Of a stretch of 64,000 nucleotides of DNA, positions 22,590 through 34,276 are shown piece by piece. The translations under genes and the position numbers were made by a program. Source of the stretch: Immersiella caudata (Eukaryota; Ascomycota; Sordariomycetes; Sordariales; Lasiosphaeriaceae); the NCBI GenBank assembly GCA_030512335.1, contig JAULSU010000001.1, positions 7,502,001 through 7,566,000 of the forward strand, read 5' to 3'. The notes beneath the pieces were generated by a model. It did no database searches. It was not told the origin of the DNA and worked only from the letters and a program-made list of their open reading frames with translations. Position 1 is the stretch's first letter; every line of letters begins with the position of its first letter.

Positions 22590-23029
22590 GGGGATGCGCT
22601 GGCTGGAGAAAGTGGTTTGATTACTAGATGGTTGGAGAGTTTGAATCATAGAACAAGATACCAATTTCGTTCCTTCTTTCCTTGAAGCTCCATTCCTACA
22701 CGCCCTGGCCGTTCCTACCCACGACTTTCTGGTTCATGCAGTCGTCTCGTCCACCTGGTTGACGACCCACAGACATATATGAATCGAGAATAAGCTGAGA
22801 TGTCACAAAATCAAGCTCTGAATTGCTAAGAACGATTCCAGTCATGACCCAACCTAATCTATACTTTATTCCCAGCCGGGTTGCGCGTATTCTAGGTCTC
22901 TGTCTAAGGTCTAGTAAACCCAGGGTCCTGGAAGCCTCCAGAACATAGAAACCCATCATCCCTCACATATGAAACCATTTCTGAATCTGATACGGTCTAG
23001 GAAGGAGGGAAGTTCACCAACAGTCAAGG
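22590..23029. other. Convergent 3' intergenic region
   Basis: Lies between the 3' ends of the WD40-like gene (+) and the dioxygenase gene (-). Nothing recognisable. Confidence 0.6.
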
Positions 23030-24870
23030 CTAGTGCTCAGTGATACCGTCAGGCACTGGGACAACACCATCATCCGATGGAACGATGGTACCCGCTGGGC
23101 TGTCAGGCGGTGTTGGGGGTTGCGGCCTTTGGAGCGTCTTCATGCCTGCCCTTGCCAGATTGGCGTTTGCCTCGTCGATATGGTCGAGGAGGTGGCTCTT
23201 GAAAGATTCCCAGACCCTAGGCCGCTCAGCTGTTGTCTTGTCAGCAGATGAATCATGGTTTGATTTCGGAAGGAGAGAAGAAAACTGAAACGATGAAAAA
23301 CATCCTCTGCGAGGACGAAGACAAAGTAGTTTGAAAAGACAGGGCAAGACCAAAGAAGCCTGCACAAACCTCGAATGTCGGGATGTCTCTCCCTTGCCCA
23401 GTTCGTCAACCCCACGTGTCCCGAGATGTGAAACATGAAACCCAGATACCCTTCCATAACCTTCACCGGCTTCTTCTCGGCCTCTGCATCCCCCACATAC
23501 GACTCATATGTCTCCCCATGCGGCATATACGCCTGTTCGAAGCTCAACCCTCCAGCATCCAGCGCCCTCACCTTCCCTTTGTACTCCCCCTTGATGATAC
23601 CCACCAGCTCCGTGGCCATCGTGCGGTGGTAATACGGGATGCGCATCGTGTCTTGGGCGACGCACCACTTTTCGCCAAAGATGCAAAAGTCGACCTGGCT
23701 GACGCCGGGCCACTTGCTGGGCGCGGTGAGGACGCAAAAGGCGGTGGGGTCGAGCTGATCGCTGTTGGCAACGAGGTGGTGGAAGCGGGAGAGATCGTAG
23801 CGGAAAGGAGCGTGCTTGCCATGCCACGCGACAACATCAAAGGGGGTATGCGGCTGGCTGTAGGAGTAGAGACGGCCAGAGAGCTTCATGGTGATCTCAC
23901 AGGCTGGGAGGAGGGGGCCGTTGTCGACAAGGGGCTCGAGATCGAAGGCGGCGACGGGGTATTCGAAGTCGCGGACGTGCGCGAGGGCGTTGCCGCCAAG
24001 GACGCCGAGCTCCGGGAGAACGAAGCGCGTGCCAAAGACTTCGAGGGCGTAGCCAGCGGCGGCAAGTGTGGCGGGAGACGGAGTCTCTTCAGGAGCGATT
24101 CTGATGGAGTATCGGATTCCCGCTGGGAGAACGGCGATCATGCCCGGCTTCACGCGCAAGCAGCCCAGCTCGGTCTTGATGTCGAGAATGCCCCGTTGCG
24201 GTACCAGGAGCATGTCGCCATCGTGGTTGACAAAGGCTTGGCGGTGCATATCAGCGTTGAAGGCGTACTGGTGCACGGCAACACCTTCTTTGAGGGTGGC
24301 ATCGCCATTGCCGCCGAGGGTTTTCAAACCTTGGACGAATGTGGTGGGAGTGTTGGGGGGGGAGGTCAGAGGGCCCCAGGTGTGAGTGTGCGGGGCGAAG
24401 AGGACGTTGGGGTTGGTAGGGAGAAAAGAGGACTCGATCTGATCAGCGCAACGACGCAGGAACGCCCGCAGGTTAGCGCGGACGGCACAGGCCAACGTGA
24501 CCTTGGCAACCCACCTCATGCGGCCTCTCGGCTGACCTCGGGGAGCTGTGTGGCGCACCAGGTCGCTCTCTGTATAACCAGCTGCGCAACCCGTCAGCTG
24601 TGTGCCCCGACGCAGCAAGGCCGCCACTTACACGTTGGACACGCTCTCTCGCGAGGAGATGAACGACGTGCCGTTGAGGTGTTCCGGGTAGAGGCCGTAC
24701 TTGCCCTTCTGAGGTAGGTTGGTGCCGTTGCGAGGCAGGGCGCCTGGGATGGCCTCGGTGGCGTGGTGGTTGCCAAAGCCGCACTGGTATCGGTACGGGT
24801 CGTCTGGCGTCGGGTCTCTGAGGAAACCCGTCACGGCCGTGCCGCCCATGCGCTGGTCTTTGCCAAACAT
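23030..24870 (-). CDS. Homogentisate 1,2-dioxygenase family protein (cupin iron dioxygenase)
   Basis: Four exons: 24870-24632, 24581-24515, 24438-23370, 23229-23030; 524 residues. Junctions: AACGT|GTAAGT...GCGCAG, GAG|GTGGGT...ATCAG, CGAG|GTTTGT...ACAACAG. The family opens homogentisate to maleylacetoacetate in Tyr/Phe breakdown. Seen: YQCGFGNHHATEAIPGALP near the N-terminus, WLYRERPGAPH, WGPL, TTFVQGLKTLGGNGD, then the iron-site region PYYHRTMATELVG (H373, E379) and MPHG (H409). The His-Glu-His spacing (6 and 30) equals that of human HGD (335, 341, 371), so the metal site looks intact. It differs from canonical HGD in several conserved places (PYYHRT for PYYHRN, a CIFGEKWCVAQDT lead-in) and has an extra C-terminal region of about 60 residues. 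It may therefore be the second, HGD-like fungal paralogue with a different aromatic substrate. No fumarylacetoacetase or isomerase gene is adjacent. Confidence 0.88.
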
Positions 24871-27649
24871 GCTGCCGGATCGTGGCGTTGCCTTAGCCTG
24901 GATGAGACGGGCAGAGGCGGGTAGCTGGCCGAGAAGAGGTTTCAACGGGCGCGCAGAAGTTGGGATCGGAGCCAGGATTTTGGGCAGCCAAGGTGACTTA
25001 TACCCAAGTAGGGCGGCCGACGACAAGGAGGCCCAAGAGCGGCGGCACAAGCGCAGCATCCCTGGTGTTTGTACCATCTGCCAGTCATGGACGCCAAGTC
25101 GCGCGGGGGGAGGCTGAAGCCATGGTTTTCATCCATCCATCGGAGTTCCTTGCCCATTCTGTCGCGCACTTGCCGGACACACAGAGAGGCTGCAACCGCG
25201 GGATGGTGCCTTGGACAGAGCGAGACGGGAAGCACAACACAAGAACCGTGGCCTCCTCAGCACCGTTGAAACCCATTGTCCATGTCATCCCTGAGCCCCT
25301 CACCTTCCCGTGGGTAGCCCCGCCGATCTGGCGCCCAGCGCATGGCGGCACCAAGCCCGTAAAGACGGTGTGGCGGACGGCTTGGCTGAGACGACGGTCA
25401 GCACTATGTTTTGCGGCTGGCAAGTCTGAGCGCCTTGCCGCCGCTTAGCTTGCTGTGAGGTTGCGTGCTAGAGGGTGCATACGAAGTTGGACGGCTACGG
25501 CGACGACGACGACGATGCGCTACATCATGTCTCTCTGACCCCTCAACCTTACTCAGGCGGGTGAATTAGCCCGCTTGAGATGTCTTAGCGCTTCGCGTGT
25601 GCATCCGCTAATCTGCCAGGGGGAGGACGGAAAGAGATGTCTGGAACTGAGGAAAAGGAGCTAAAGCGTCTGGCCAGAAGTGGGACGTAGGGCAGCAATC
25701 CGGCGGCCGGCTTCCGCGTCAATGGGATGCCGGTGCCGCCCCTCCACACATCAGACGCTTGAGGGGGCTAAGCGGGCACCTTGGCGCAGGCCTTGACCGA
25801 TGTTTGGCTCGGAATTTGAGGGAGTGCGGAAGGGGTTAGGACGGCCGCATGCGCCCGATGCTCCGATGCCCCGATGCTATCGCATCATCACATCGCAGGC
25901 CCCGTCCCGAGACAGTCGAGCAGAAACGAAGCTGGCCACAGAGGTGCTGTCCCAACAGCCTGGTTCTGTGATTGACCCTGGCACCTGCGGCGAGTGCTTG
26001 CTTGCTCAAAACGCCGTCCGTGATCATGGGACCTCGACATCCTTGCGCTGTGCCGGGGCCGACGACGGGTCGGGCAGGCCACCCCCGGATCGTTGGAGGT
26101 TGGTTCGACAAGCTCGGTGTTCCTTCCGGTGCCGGTAAAGACAGGATTTTGCGCTGCATCTGCTTGTCTTTCATTTTGTCACTTCTCGACTTGCCACCGG
26201 CGATGGGTCGGCGATTTTGCCGGTGTAAATCCGGCAGGCATCTGGATTTCAGGGGGGACAAAAGGAAAAGCACTAGAAAAAAAAAATATGCTGCGTCGGC
26301 CACACCTTGCGGCTCAACATCTCATTGGCGAGGGTCGACTCCCATGGGAGACTATCAAATACGGTGCTGCAAAGCCCCGCATGCCGTGTCATGCACCATG
26401 CAGCCTAGGACTTTCAGTGGCGTCGCGCGCGGCTCGCGGCTAGTGTTGCCCTCACGAGGGTAGGCGGGCAAACAACGCCGACCAACGACGCCAAGCGTCG
26501 ACGCACACCAGAGCGAAAAGAAACAGACGTGAAAAAAACTCTTCCCCGTCGCACAGATCAGGACGTCTTGGTGAGACACAAGCAGACAGGCTTACCGGAA
26601 CCGATGAGACACGCTCACGCGTCCCTGCAGACTGTGCAGCGTGGCTGGGATATCTCAGGTGGACAAGGTTGTGCCAGTTTCGATGCTGCCGGAAAGGCGC
26701 TACCGGCTCCCCGAGTTGACCATGGACGACTAATCGTCGATCCCTCCGCCTGTCTCACTCGTGCTGTTCGGGGCGCCCGCAAGGGGGAAATGTAGGTCCT
26801 GGGAGCAGCGCGGCGCGCGTACGATGCCGCGCAGGCCGCCTGGTCGCTATCCAGTGTCTCCAGGTTCTGAGGGGTTGGTTGTACCGCTGCTGGACGACCC
26901 ACGGGAGTCGGAGCGGTTGGGTTTGGATGGGGAATGCTGTGCCCCCAAGCCCGTGAATGGCAAGTGCCGGCATGGGCCGTCGCAAACCTAGTCGGCTGGC
27001 GGTTGCGCGCTGGGGTGCCACGCGGGCGAAACTGAAGCGTTGGGGTGGGCTGACGTTGCCGCGGTTAGATGTAGCCCTCTCGACCCCTGTGCGGTTGTTT
27101 CTCCCCCACACCGCAAGACGCGGGGGGACCGACGGGACGCAAGGGATTGCGGACTGACCGTTTGTCGCGGGCCTGCTCGGGTGGCTTAGCTCGCCGAACC
27201 CCCCTTGTCGTTCCGCTCGCCCGCTTCCACACGACCCTTCAACACTATGTGCTGCCAGAACAAGCCCCTAGTAGAGAGACAGCCCACTTTCCAACGTGTT
27301 GCCGGCAAAACCATGTTTCATTGCCGCGGTGCGAAACCGGGGCACACACCGGTCGCTAGGCAGTCAGCGTGGCACGGCAGAACCGCCAATTATGTTTGAC
27401 CAACACCATCAATGCTCTTGCTTGGGCCTCGTTCACCGCAAAATCTGCTGACCTCTACCACTTGGACCGTGTTCCCGGGTTAGTGCTCTGCAGCCCGAAC
27501 GCGGGGAGATAGGGGGACCTCAAGATGATGAGAAATGATGGGGTGACACTGGGAAACGGGCAAAGTGAACAATGCAATGTGCTTGATATTCCGAGGCATC
27601 CGTCCGTCGCTATGCTATCCAGAGCCAAAAGGGGTTTACATGTACAAAG
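24871..27649. other. Gene-poor region, 2.8 kb
   Basis: The part next to 24871 should be the promoter of the dioxygenase gene. Beyond it I see only GC-rich sequence with short unsupported frames on both strands. No repeats, transposon ends or RNA genes were recognised. Confidence 0.5.
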
Positions 27650-30600
27650 TTACCTGCTGGTGATATGCTGAATCGCTGCAAGCCACTTTTGCTCGTCGGT
27701 CCTGTCTTCTGTTAACATCGTCCCTTCTGGGCAGCCATGGGTGCTTACTTGTCAAACTTCAAAAGCTTCCCCAGCACCGGCACCAACTGCGCTCTCAAGC
27801 GGTTGTCCTTCTGCTCTAGGAACTGCAGCAGGATTGTCTTGAGATACAGCGCATCCTGATTAGCCGCGCTTGGCCCGTTGGCTCCGCTCGCAGAGTCTAT
27901 TGAGTTCCGACCAGATCCCCTGGCCGTTGCCTCCAGCTTCTCCTTCGCCGCCTTGTAGTCTTTGTTGACCCTGTCGAACTTGAGCCGGTGCTCATCCAGC
28001 ATGCGCCTGAGGTCCGTGTTCTTCTTTTCCACATCGCGGACCTGTTGCTCAGAGGCGTCGAGCGTCGATCGCAAGTTTGCCACCGTTGACCGCATCTCAT
28101 TGACTTCGGCCTCGGACTTCTCTTCGTACGCCTCCAGCTCCTCGCGTCGCCGGCGCCATTCGCGCTCCTTGTGCTCTAGGTCATCCTTTTCGCTGGCCAA
28201 AGCCTTTACTTCGCGCTCTAAATCGCGAAGCTTTTGCTTCAACTCTTCAGTTTCGCGGGCCTTGCGTCGCGCGAGGGCGCTTGATTCGTCCTCGAGCCGA
28301 TCACGTTCCTCAACGGCAGCGTCCATGCGCGCCCGCATCTCACGCACTTTGCTGTCGGCCCGCTCGTCTACGTCGGCAAGGAGCCGGCGCATTGTTTCGG
28401 CTTCACGTGTTCGCTCGCCCAGCATCTTGCGCGTCTCGGCGAGCTCCTCGTCAAGGCTCTCGCACTGCGATTGGCTTTCCTTGAGCTGGGTGCTGAGCTC
28501 GGCGGTCTGATCCCGCATGCTGCCCAGCAATTTTTGGGCATTGGCATACTGGGTCGTCTTGAGCTCAGCCTCCTCCCGGAACACTTCGTGCTCCTTTCTA
28601 AGTCGAGCTGTTTCGTCCTCAAGCTCTTTGATGCGGGGGCGTAGCTTGGCTGCTTCCTCCTGAATGCGCTGGAGTTCGCGGGCTGTCTTTTCCTCCCTGG
28701 CCGATAGTTCAATCTTCTCGGCCTCGGAGCGACGTAGATCGCGGCCCGCAACGCGCTTCTCGTCCTCAAGCCGCAGACGAGCGTTTGTCTCCGCTGTGAC
28801 CTTGTCATGGAGTGTCTTGATCTCAGCCTCGCGGTCTGATGCCAGACGCTGGGCCCTGCTCAGTTCTGCCTTGAGCTCCTTCTCGCGCTTCTCCAACCCC
28901 CGAAGCTCTGCGGTTTTGGCAGCCAGTTCTTCTTTCGTAGACTTGAGGGTTGCCGATTCCTGTCGGAGGCTCTTGAGCTCCGGCTGCGCCTTTTGGAGGA
29001 CTTCACGGAGGTCGGTCAAGTCCTTGTAACGGCTTTGAGCCAGTTGCTGCGCTGCCGCCAAGTCGGACTGCAGCGTCGACGATTTGAGCTTGAGATCGTC
29101 GAACTCTTGTTTCAGTGACTGATGCTCGCTTTGGAGCTTTGTGTTGTCCTTGGCTGTCGATGTAGAAGACTCGACTTCCTTCTCGAGCTCTGAAATGCGC
29201 TCCTTTAGCTGCTTCTTCTCGGCTTCGAGCTCCTTTATCCTCTCCTTTGCTTCGACGTGATCCTGCCCAATTGCCATTAGGTTCTCTTGAAGGTTCTCAA
29301 TCTCCTCGCGGAGGTCTTCTTCCGTCTTGCGCTGCTTCGAGAGCCTCTCAATGCGCTGGTCCTTCTCCGCCAGCTCCTCCTGCAGGCGGCCAAGTTCGGC
29401 CTGCAAATCCTCGTTGGCTAAGCTTTCGATAGGGGACGGGGGCGGAATATCGGACGCTTCGCTCGGGGCGGGCTCTGCGGTTCCTGTTCCTGCCGCAGCT
29501 CCGCCCTTCTTCTTCTTCTTGTTCTTTTTCTTGCCGCCCGTGGAGGTTGGGACGGCAAGCGAGCTCTCTTGAGGCGTTGGGGTTGGCGCTGGGGCGGCTG
29601 CCGTATACTTAATCTTGCTCAGCTCAGCGATCCTTGCCTTGTCATCCGCCTTGGCCTTGCTGAGGGTCTCGATTTCGGCGGTCAGCGTCTCGATCTTCTT
29701 GTCTAGCGTCGACTTGGCCTCCTTGATCGTTTTCAGCTCAGCTGCTAGGTCCTCGTTTCTTGACGCTGAAGCGGCGAGTTCTGACGTCTTCTTCTTGAGC
29801 AGTGCGGCTGCATCCGTCTTTTCCTTTTCTAGCTCTGACTCGAGCTCCTTTAGACGCGTTTGCGACTTCTCAAGACGTTCTGTCAACGCAACGATCTCGG
29901 TCTTTCTCGCTTCGAGTTGAGTCTCGACGGATGCTTTTACCGCAACGGCGTCGCGGGTTTCACTAAGCTCCCTGGTGGCGGCTTCGAGGCTTTCCATGAG
30001 GCTGGTGCCGTTTTCCTTTGCCATGGTGAGCTCTTCCTTCAGGTCTCGCACCTCAGTTTGCAGCTTGCGGATTTCCTCCGACTTCTTGGCAACATCTGCC
30101 TGAAGCTGGGGGATCTCATCGTCGTACGAAAAGAACTCCTCGTCTCCTTTCTTAGCTTCCTTGTTTTCCTTTTCCTCTGCCTTGTGTTTTCCAGGGGAGA
30201 AGACGCTCAAGACGCGGGAGACCGGCGACTTGCTTTCTGTGGGAGTTTGCGGGCGCTGCGGCTCAGCCGGTTTGGTCTCTGAAGAAGTACTCGCCCTGGG
30301 CTTCGAATCGTCGACGGCCTCTGCCTTTGCAGCCGCTTCCTTCAGAGCTGCCAGCTCCTCTTTCAATGCGGCGGCCTCTTTTTCTGCCTCGTTAGACTTC
30401 TTCTTGTATGTGTCCTTCTCGGCCGAAACGCGCTTCAACTCTTCCATCACCATATCGCTTTTCAGGCTGAGCTGTCCCAAGTACTCGACCAGAGCGTCCG
30501 GGTCTTTGATAGAGGTAAGCGGCGTGTTCTCTCTGAGCGCCTTTTCGAATGGTTCGATAGAAGTCGCGCGGCTGTGCGCGATACGATACGAGCGCAACAG

Positions 30601-31242
30601 TTCTGCCATCGGTCAGTGTCAACAGCTAGTGTGCGGTAGGACAGGGAAACGAACCTGGATAGGCCTTTTCCATCTTCTCAAGCTTCCGTAGGCGAGTTTG
30701 CACCTCAGGAGACAACTCTGCAGCTGGCTTGGCGGCGGATATACTGGCTTGTTCCGCAACTTTCCCGGCGTCCGCCGTCTCGGTGCCATTTGGCTGTGAT
30801 GCTGCCATCTCACCGGCAGGTGGAGGGCTCGACGCTTTGTCGGCGCTCTTGTTCTGCGTCTCCTTGTCGCTAACCGCTGGTGTCGCTACCCTCGAAGGGG
30901 CATCCTCGTCGTCGATGACGAACGCAGCCTCAAATACGGCTGGATCAGGGTTGACTGACCCGTCTCCGTTGGTGTCCTTCGCCGTATCTTCAACGGGCTT
31001 CTTTCTCGGTCGGCGAGCGGGGGACTGCGTCTTTGTGCCGCTCGACGACCGGGAGCGTCGTGCTGGAGCGGCTGAGCTCTGGCCAGGGGTTGCGACCTTT
31101 TGTTTGGATTGTTCTTCAGCGATCTGGCGATCAATTGCGCCCTTGAGCCTCTTTATGGTGGTTCTGTTAGCATTGCTCCGCCGCGAGCTGAGGTCGAACC
31201 CGAGCGAGGGGGCGCTCTTCAACGTACCTGGAACATGTCCAT
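27650..31242 (-). CDS. imh1: GRIP-domain golgin (Imh1-type Golgi tether)
   Basis: Four exons: 31242-31228, 31150-30655, 30602-27749, 27701-27650; 1138 residues. The tiny first exon (MDMFQ) joins RLKGAIDRQIAEEQ, the usual golgin N-terminus MFQRLKGAIDR. The last intron (GTAAGC...GACAG) extends the protein past the apparent stop at 27745 to give FDK|TDEQKWLAAIQ, the expected GRIP tail. Residues 20-170 are low complexity. Roughly 175-1060 is almost continuous coiled coil (E/K/L/R-rich heptads), broken by a Pro/Lys stretch with KKKNKKKKKGG around 365. The GRIP domain (YLKTILLQFLEQ...LVPVLGKLLKF) is at about 1083-1130. Family role: a dimeric trans-Golgi tether recruited by an Arl1-type GTPase through GRIP, capturing endosome-derived vesicles. 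The gene shares its upstream region with lunapark. Confidence 0.92.
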
Positions 31243-31925
31243 CTCCACGCTTCACTGGCATGCGGCACCAAACGCGCCAGCAAAAAATGTGGGGGGAATT
31301 CGGGTACTGCGAAGTAAATTGACTAGAACTGGTGGGAAAGCCTAGGAATATGGTTCCTCAACGGGTGCAAAACCGCCATGGTGCGGCGAGGCGTGAAGAG
31401 ACAAATGTTTTTTGCGAATGCGACATCTGAAAGGAAGCCACTTGTCAGCCTTCCCAATACGCCAAGACCCCTATCCCCGGACAGCTGAGCTGGACGGGGT
31501 CGCTAGCCTCATTCCATCCTGGTTACTACGATGTGCACCACGCTTGATCTCTACTGAAGGCCCAAGTCAAGATCATGGGCAGCTTTTCCCCATGATTTTC
31601 CAAGTTCCACGTTTAATTCACAGTAGTGAAACTTGGGCAGAGAGGGTGATCGTGTGGCTAGGTCAGGCGCCAAACCGTTGGGGCTGGCTGACCTGGTATG
31701 CAACTAAAACGGTAATCGTTGTATCCGCCAATGAGGTCACCGTGCACAAGCTCCAGCGGCTGGGAATTTACGGTGGTGCTGTCATGTTTGTTTAGCTCTG
31801 AGCATCCGACCACGAGCTCCGACGGCAGCAGTGCCGGTCTCTGACTGGCGACACCTAGCCCCGAAGTGCGGGAGACCGCTTCGCTCCTTGGCCGTATTCA
31901 CACCGACGCAGTCGCAGCATTCAGA
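31243..31925. promoter_or_regulatory. Divergent (bidirectional) promoter region, golgin / lunapark
   Basis: The 683 bases between the two start codons must carry both promoters. No TATA box or named site can be singled out with confidence. The arrangement suggests, but does not prove, co-expression. Confidence 0.6.
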
Positions 31926-33102
31926 ATGGTGTCCTTTTGGCCATGGCGGGTAGGTTTCCCTCATCGAGCTGCGTCCCGCTCTGCTAACATTGGTGTTTTA
32001 ACAGAAAGAGGACTCCTCTCCCGCCTCATTTGAGAGGACGCTTTCCGCCCTCACTGCGAAGATCACCGCCACGCAGACGCAGCTCGACAAAGCCCGATCG
32101 AGCTCGAGACGGTTCAAAGTCCTGACCGCCCTGTACCTCGGTTTCGCCTACCTGGTGTATGCTATCGTCCTCATTCTAGTGGTGGGATGGAAGTACATGG
32201 GCCCCCTGGAGTGGACCGGTCTGGCTGGCGGTCCGGTTGTCATATACGCCGTCCGCACCATTTCCACGGCCGTCTTCGACTACCGCATCAACAACCTATC
32301 TGCGCGCCTCAAGGTTCTCCAGGCCGAGCGCAACAAGACAATCCAGAAGCTCAAGGACGCAACCAAGTACGACTCAACGCTCGAGCTGCTTGAAAAGTAC
32401 GGGGGGCCCGACAACAAGCCCAAGATGGGCAAGAAGACTGGGGATGATGAGGGCACGGATGGCGAGAAGAAGGCCGCGCCGGTCCAGCGAACAGGAACAC
32501 CCGGGCGAACCAACATGCCGCCGCCCCCGACTGCAAACATCCAGCGCCCTGCTATTTCCGCTCCCGGAACTCCACAGCCTCGCCCTCAGCCAGAGTTTGG
32601 TACACCCGTCCAGCCATCGCCCCGCCCAGACATGGGTGCGTCGGCCGAGTTTGCTCCCAACGCCTTCGACGGCAGAGCCCCGCCTTCCCCCTCGCAGTAC
32701 CCTCCGGCCGCGATGGCTGTGGCGCCCGCCCCGACCGAGTCTCACTGGTACGACAGGATTCTTGACACCCTGCTCGGCGAGGATGAGACGGCAGCGAAGA
32801 ACAGGATCGTCCTCATCTGTGCGAAATGCAGACTGGTGAACGGGCAGGCGCCACCGGGTACAAAGTCGATGGCGGAGCTTGGTATGTGGAAGTGCATGGC
32901 CTGTGGCGCAACAAACGGGGAGATGGACGAAGGGAAGCGAATTCTGCGCGAGGCGCTGGGTAAGCGTGCCGCGAAAGGAGAGACGTCTGATGATGACGGA
33001 GACGAGAACTCGCTGGTTGAGGTCGATAAGGACGATGCCGAAAGGAGCGAGGGGGAGAGAGGGTCAAAGAAACACAAGGGAAAGGCAAAAAAGGGGGATT
33101 AG
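31926..33102 (+). CDS. lnp1: Lunapark (ER junction-stabilising protein, Lnp1)
   Basis: Two exons, 31926-31949 (MVSFWPWR) and 32005-33102; 373 residues. The intron is GTAGGT...TTAACAG with CTAAC. Seen: an N-terminal helix (SSPASFERTLSALTAKI), hydrophobic hairpin segments near 48-70 and 76-98, a coiled coil (NNLSARLKVLQAERNKTIQKLKDATKY), a Pro-rich linker, then the lunapark zinc ribbon WYDRILDTLLGEDE...ICAKC (C280, C283) and WKCMACGATNG (C305, C308), a CX2C-X21-CX2C arrangement. The tail is acidic and lysine-rich. Lunapark sits at three-way junctions of the endoplasmic reticulum and balances atlastin/Sey1 fusion. Membrane topology puts both ends in the cytosol. I see nothing missing compared with the family. 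Confidence 0.95.
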
Positions 33103-33544
33103 GTTTCATTCCTGCAGCCGCGGTTTTTCTTTTGTTCTTTGGGGTTGGCCCATATCCTGGACCCAAGGGTGATACCACGGTTCTGTCAGTTAGCAGGGTG
33201 CGTACATACGACAATCTGGGATAATGATGATTTGACCGACGACTTTGTTTCGTTGACAAGTGCCAAACAGGACAAACCGAACAATGCCTTGTTCGGCAGG
33301 TGTCTTTGTTTCCATCGGGAACTTCCTAAGCCGGCACTGCTTCTTATTGTTTCTTTCTCCTCCGATGATATGTCCTCGAGCAGCCTATTGTTCTGGAAGC
33401 TGTCGGGCGGAAAGACAGGATGCATTTAAACAAGGCTCGTTCCTGATACTGATGATTTCCGGCATCACTCATCTCATCGGCATCTAGGATACCGACACCA
33501 TCAACAAACCTTCGATCTGATACGAACAGCTCAGATCCAACACC
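33103..33544. other. Intergenic region
   Basis: Holds the 3' end of lunapark and the leader of the next gene. Nothing else is seen. Confidence 0.6.
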
Positions 33545-34276
33545 ATGACATCCATCCAGTGTACTGTCTGCGGTGTGAAGGTGTGCTATAGACTCTGCTT
33601 CTGCGAGCACTTCCAGGACTTCCATTGTCACAATCTCGATTGTGCCCTTTACCGCGCCGAGACCTGTATCATTGGGGGTGTGCTGTGCCCCATCAACTAT
33701 GCCGGACAAACTCGTCCGCCAACGCCACCTCCGGCCCGCACCAGTGGGTTTCGCAGCGCGTTCGGAGGCAAGCCTCGCGACAGCTACCGCCCATCTGATC
33801 AAGAACCCCCCCGTGGTAAATTCAGGTACATTTACGTTGACGATGAACCCCTCCGCGATCGATTCCGAGATCCTTACGACCGACAGGCTCACGTTCCCTA
33901 CAGGCACTTACGTGTTTCTACTGACCAACAGCAACCCCCCAGCCGCGGTTATTCGACTAGGTACGGTAATCCTGACATGGGGAACTTGAGCAGTCGCTTC
34001 GAGCGGACAAGTGCCCGTTACTACGAGCGAGATACTCGTCATTACGACTACCCGCCCCAACCAGCCCCATCTCGGCGTCGGGAGGAACGTCCCAGCAAGT
34101 GGGAGTACGGCGAAACTACATATCAACCACGAGAGCGCCACGCGCATCGCAAAAGGCGTCGTCCGCCTTTAGAAGATCGTCGGGCGCCCGGGTACTCTGG
34201 CTACATGTGGACGGAGGATCCGGACGGTAACATCATTGACTCGGACTCGGATGAGAGTCCCGCTATGCCCCCTTGA
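33545..34276 (+). CDS. Small Cys/His-rich N-terminus plus Arg/Tyr-rich disordered protein
   Basis: Single exon of 243 residues; the ATG at 33545 (CACCATGAC) has good context. Residues 1-50 contain CTVCGVKVCYRLCFCEHF, then CHNLDCALY, CII and LCP, a spacing that could bind zinc but matches no family I know. The rest (55-243) is disordered and rich in R, Y, P, D, S (RYYERDTRHYDYPP, HRKRRRPP), ending in an acidic DSDSDES motif, a likely CK2-type phosphorylation site. No signal peptide and no membrane helix. Function unknown. It opens a run of low-complexity genes reaching to 41.8 kb. Confidence 0.7.
   Translation: MTSIQCTVCGVKVCYRLCFCEHFQDFHCHNLDCALYRAETCIIGGVLCPINYAGQTRPPTPPPARTSGFRSAFGGKPRDSYRPSDQEPPRGKFRYIYVDDEPLRDRFRDPYDRQAHVPYRHLRVSTDQQQPPSRGYSTRYGNPDMGNLSSRFERTSARYYERDTRHYDYPPQPAPSRRREERPSKWEYGETTYQPRERHAHRKRRRPPLEDRRAPGYSGYMWTEDPDGNIIDSDSDESPAMPP

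Noticed and set aside
24515..24627. Continuous open frame upstream of exon 3 of the dioxygenase gene
   Set aside because: The conserved sequence (WLYRERPGAPH, SAERPHE) is in another frame, joined by two good introns; the continuous frame is accidental.
23383..24717. Plus-strand open frame of 444 codons
   Set aside because: Exact antisense shadow of the homogentisate dioxygenase-like gene, whose protein is clearly recognisable on the minus strand.
27745..27747. Stop codon ending the golgin at FDK
   Set aside because: It overlaps a GTAAGC donor, and the next exon (DEQKWLAAIQ) completes the GRIP domain in frame.
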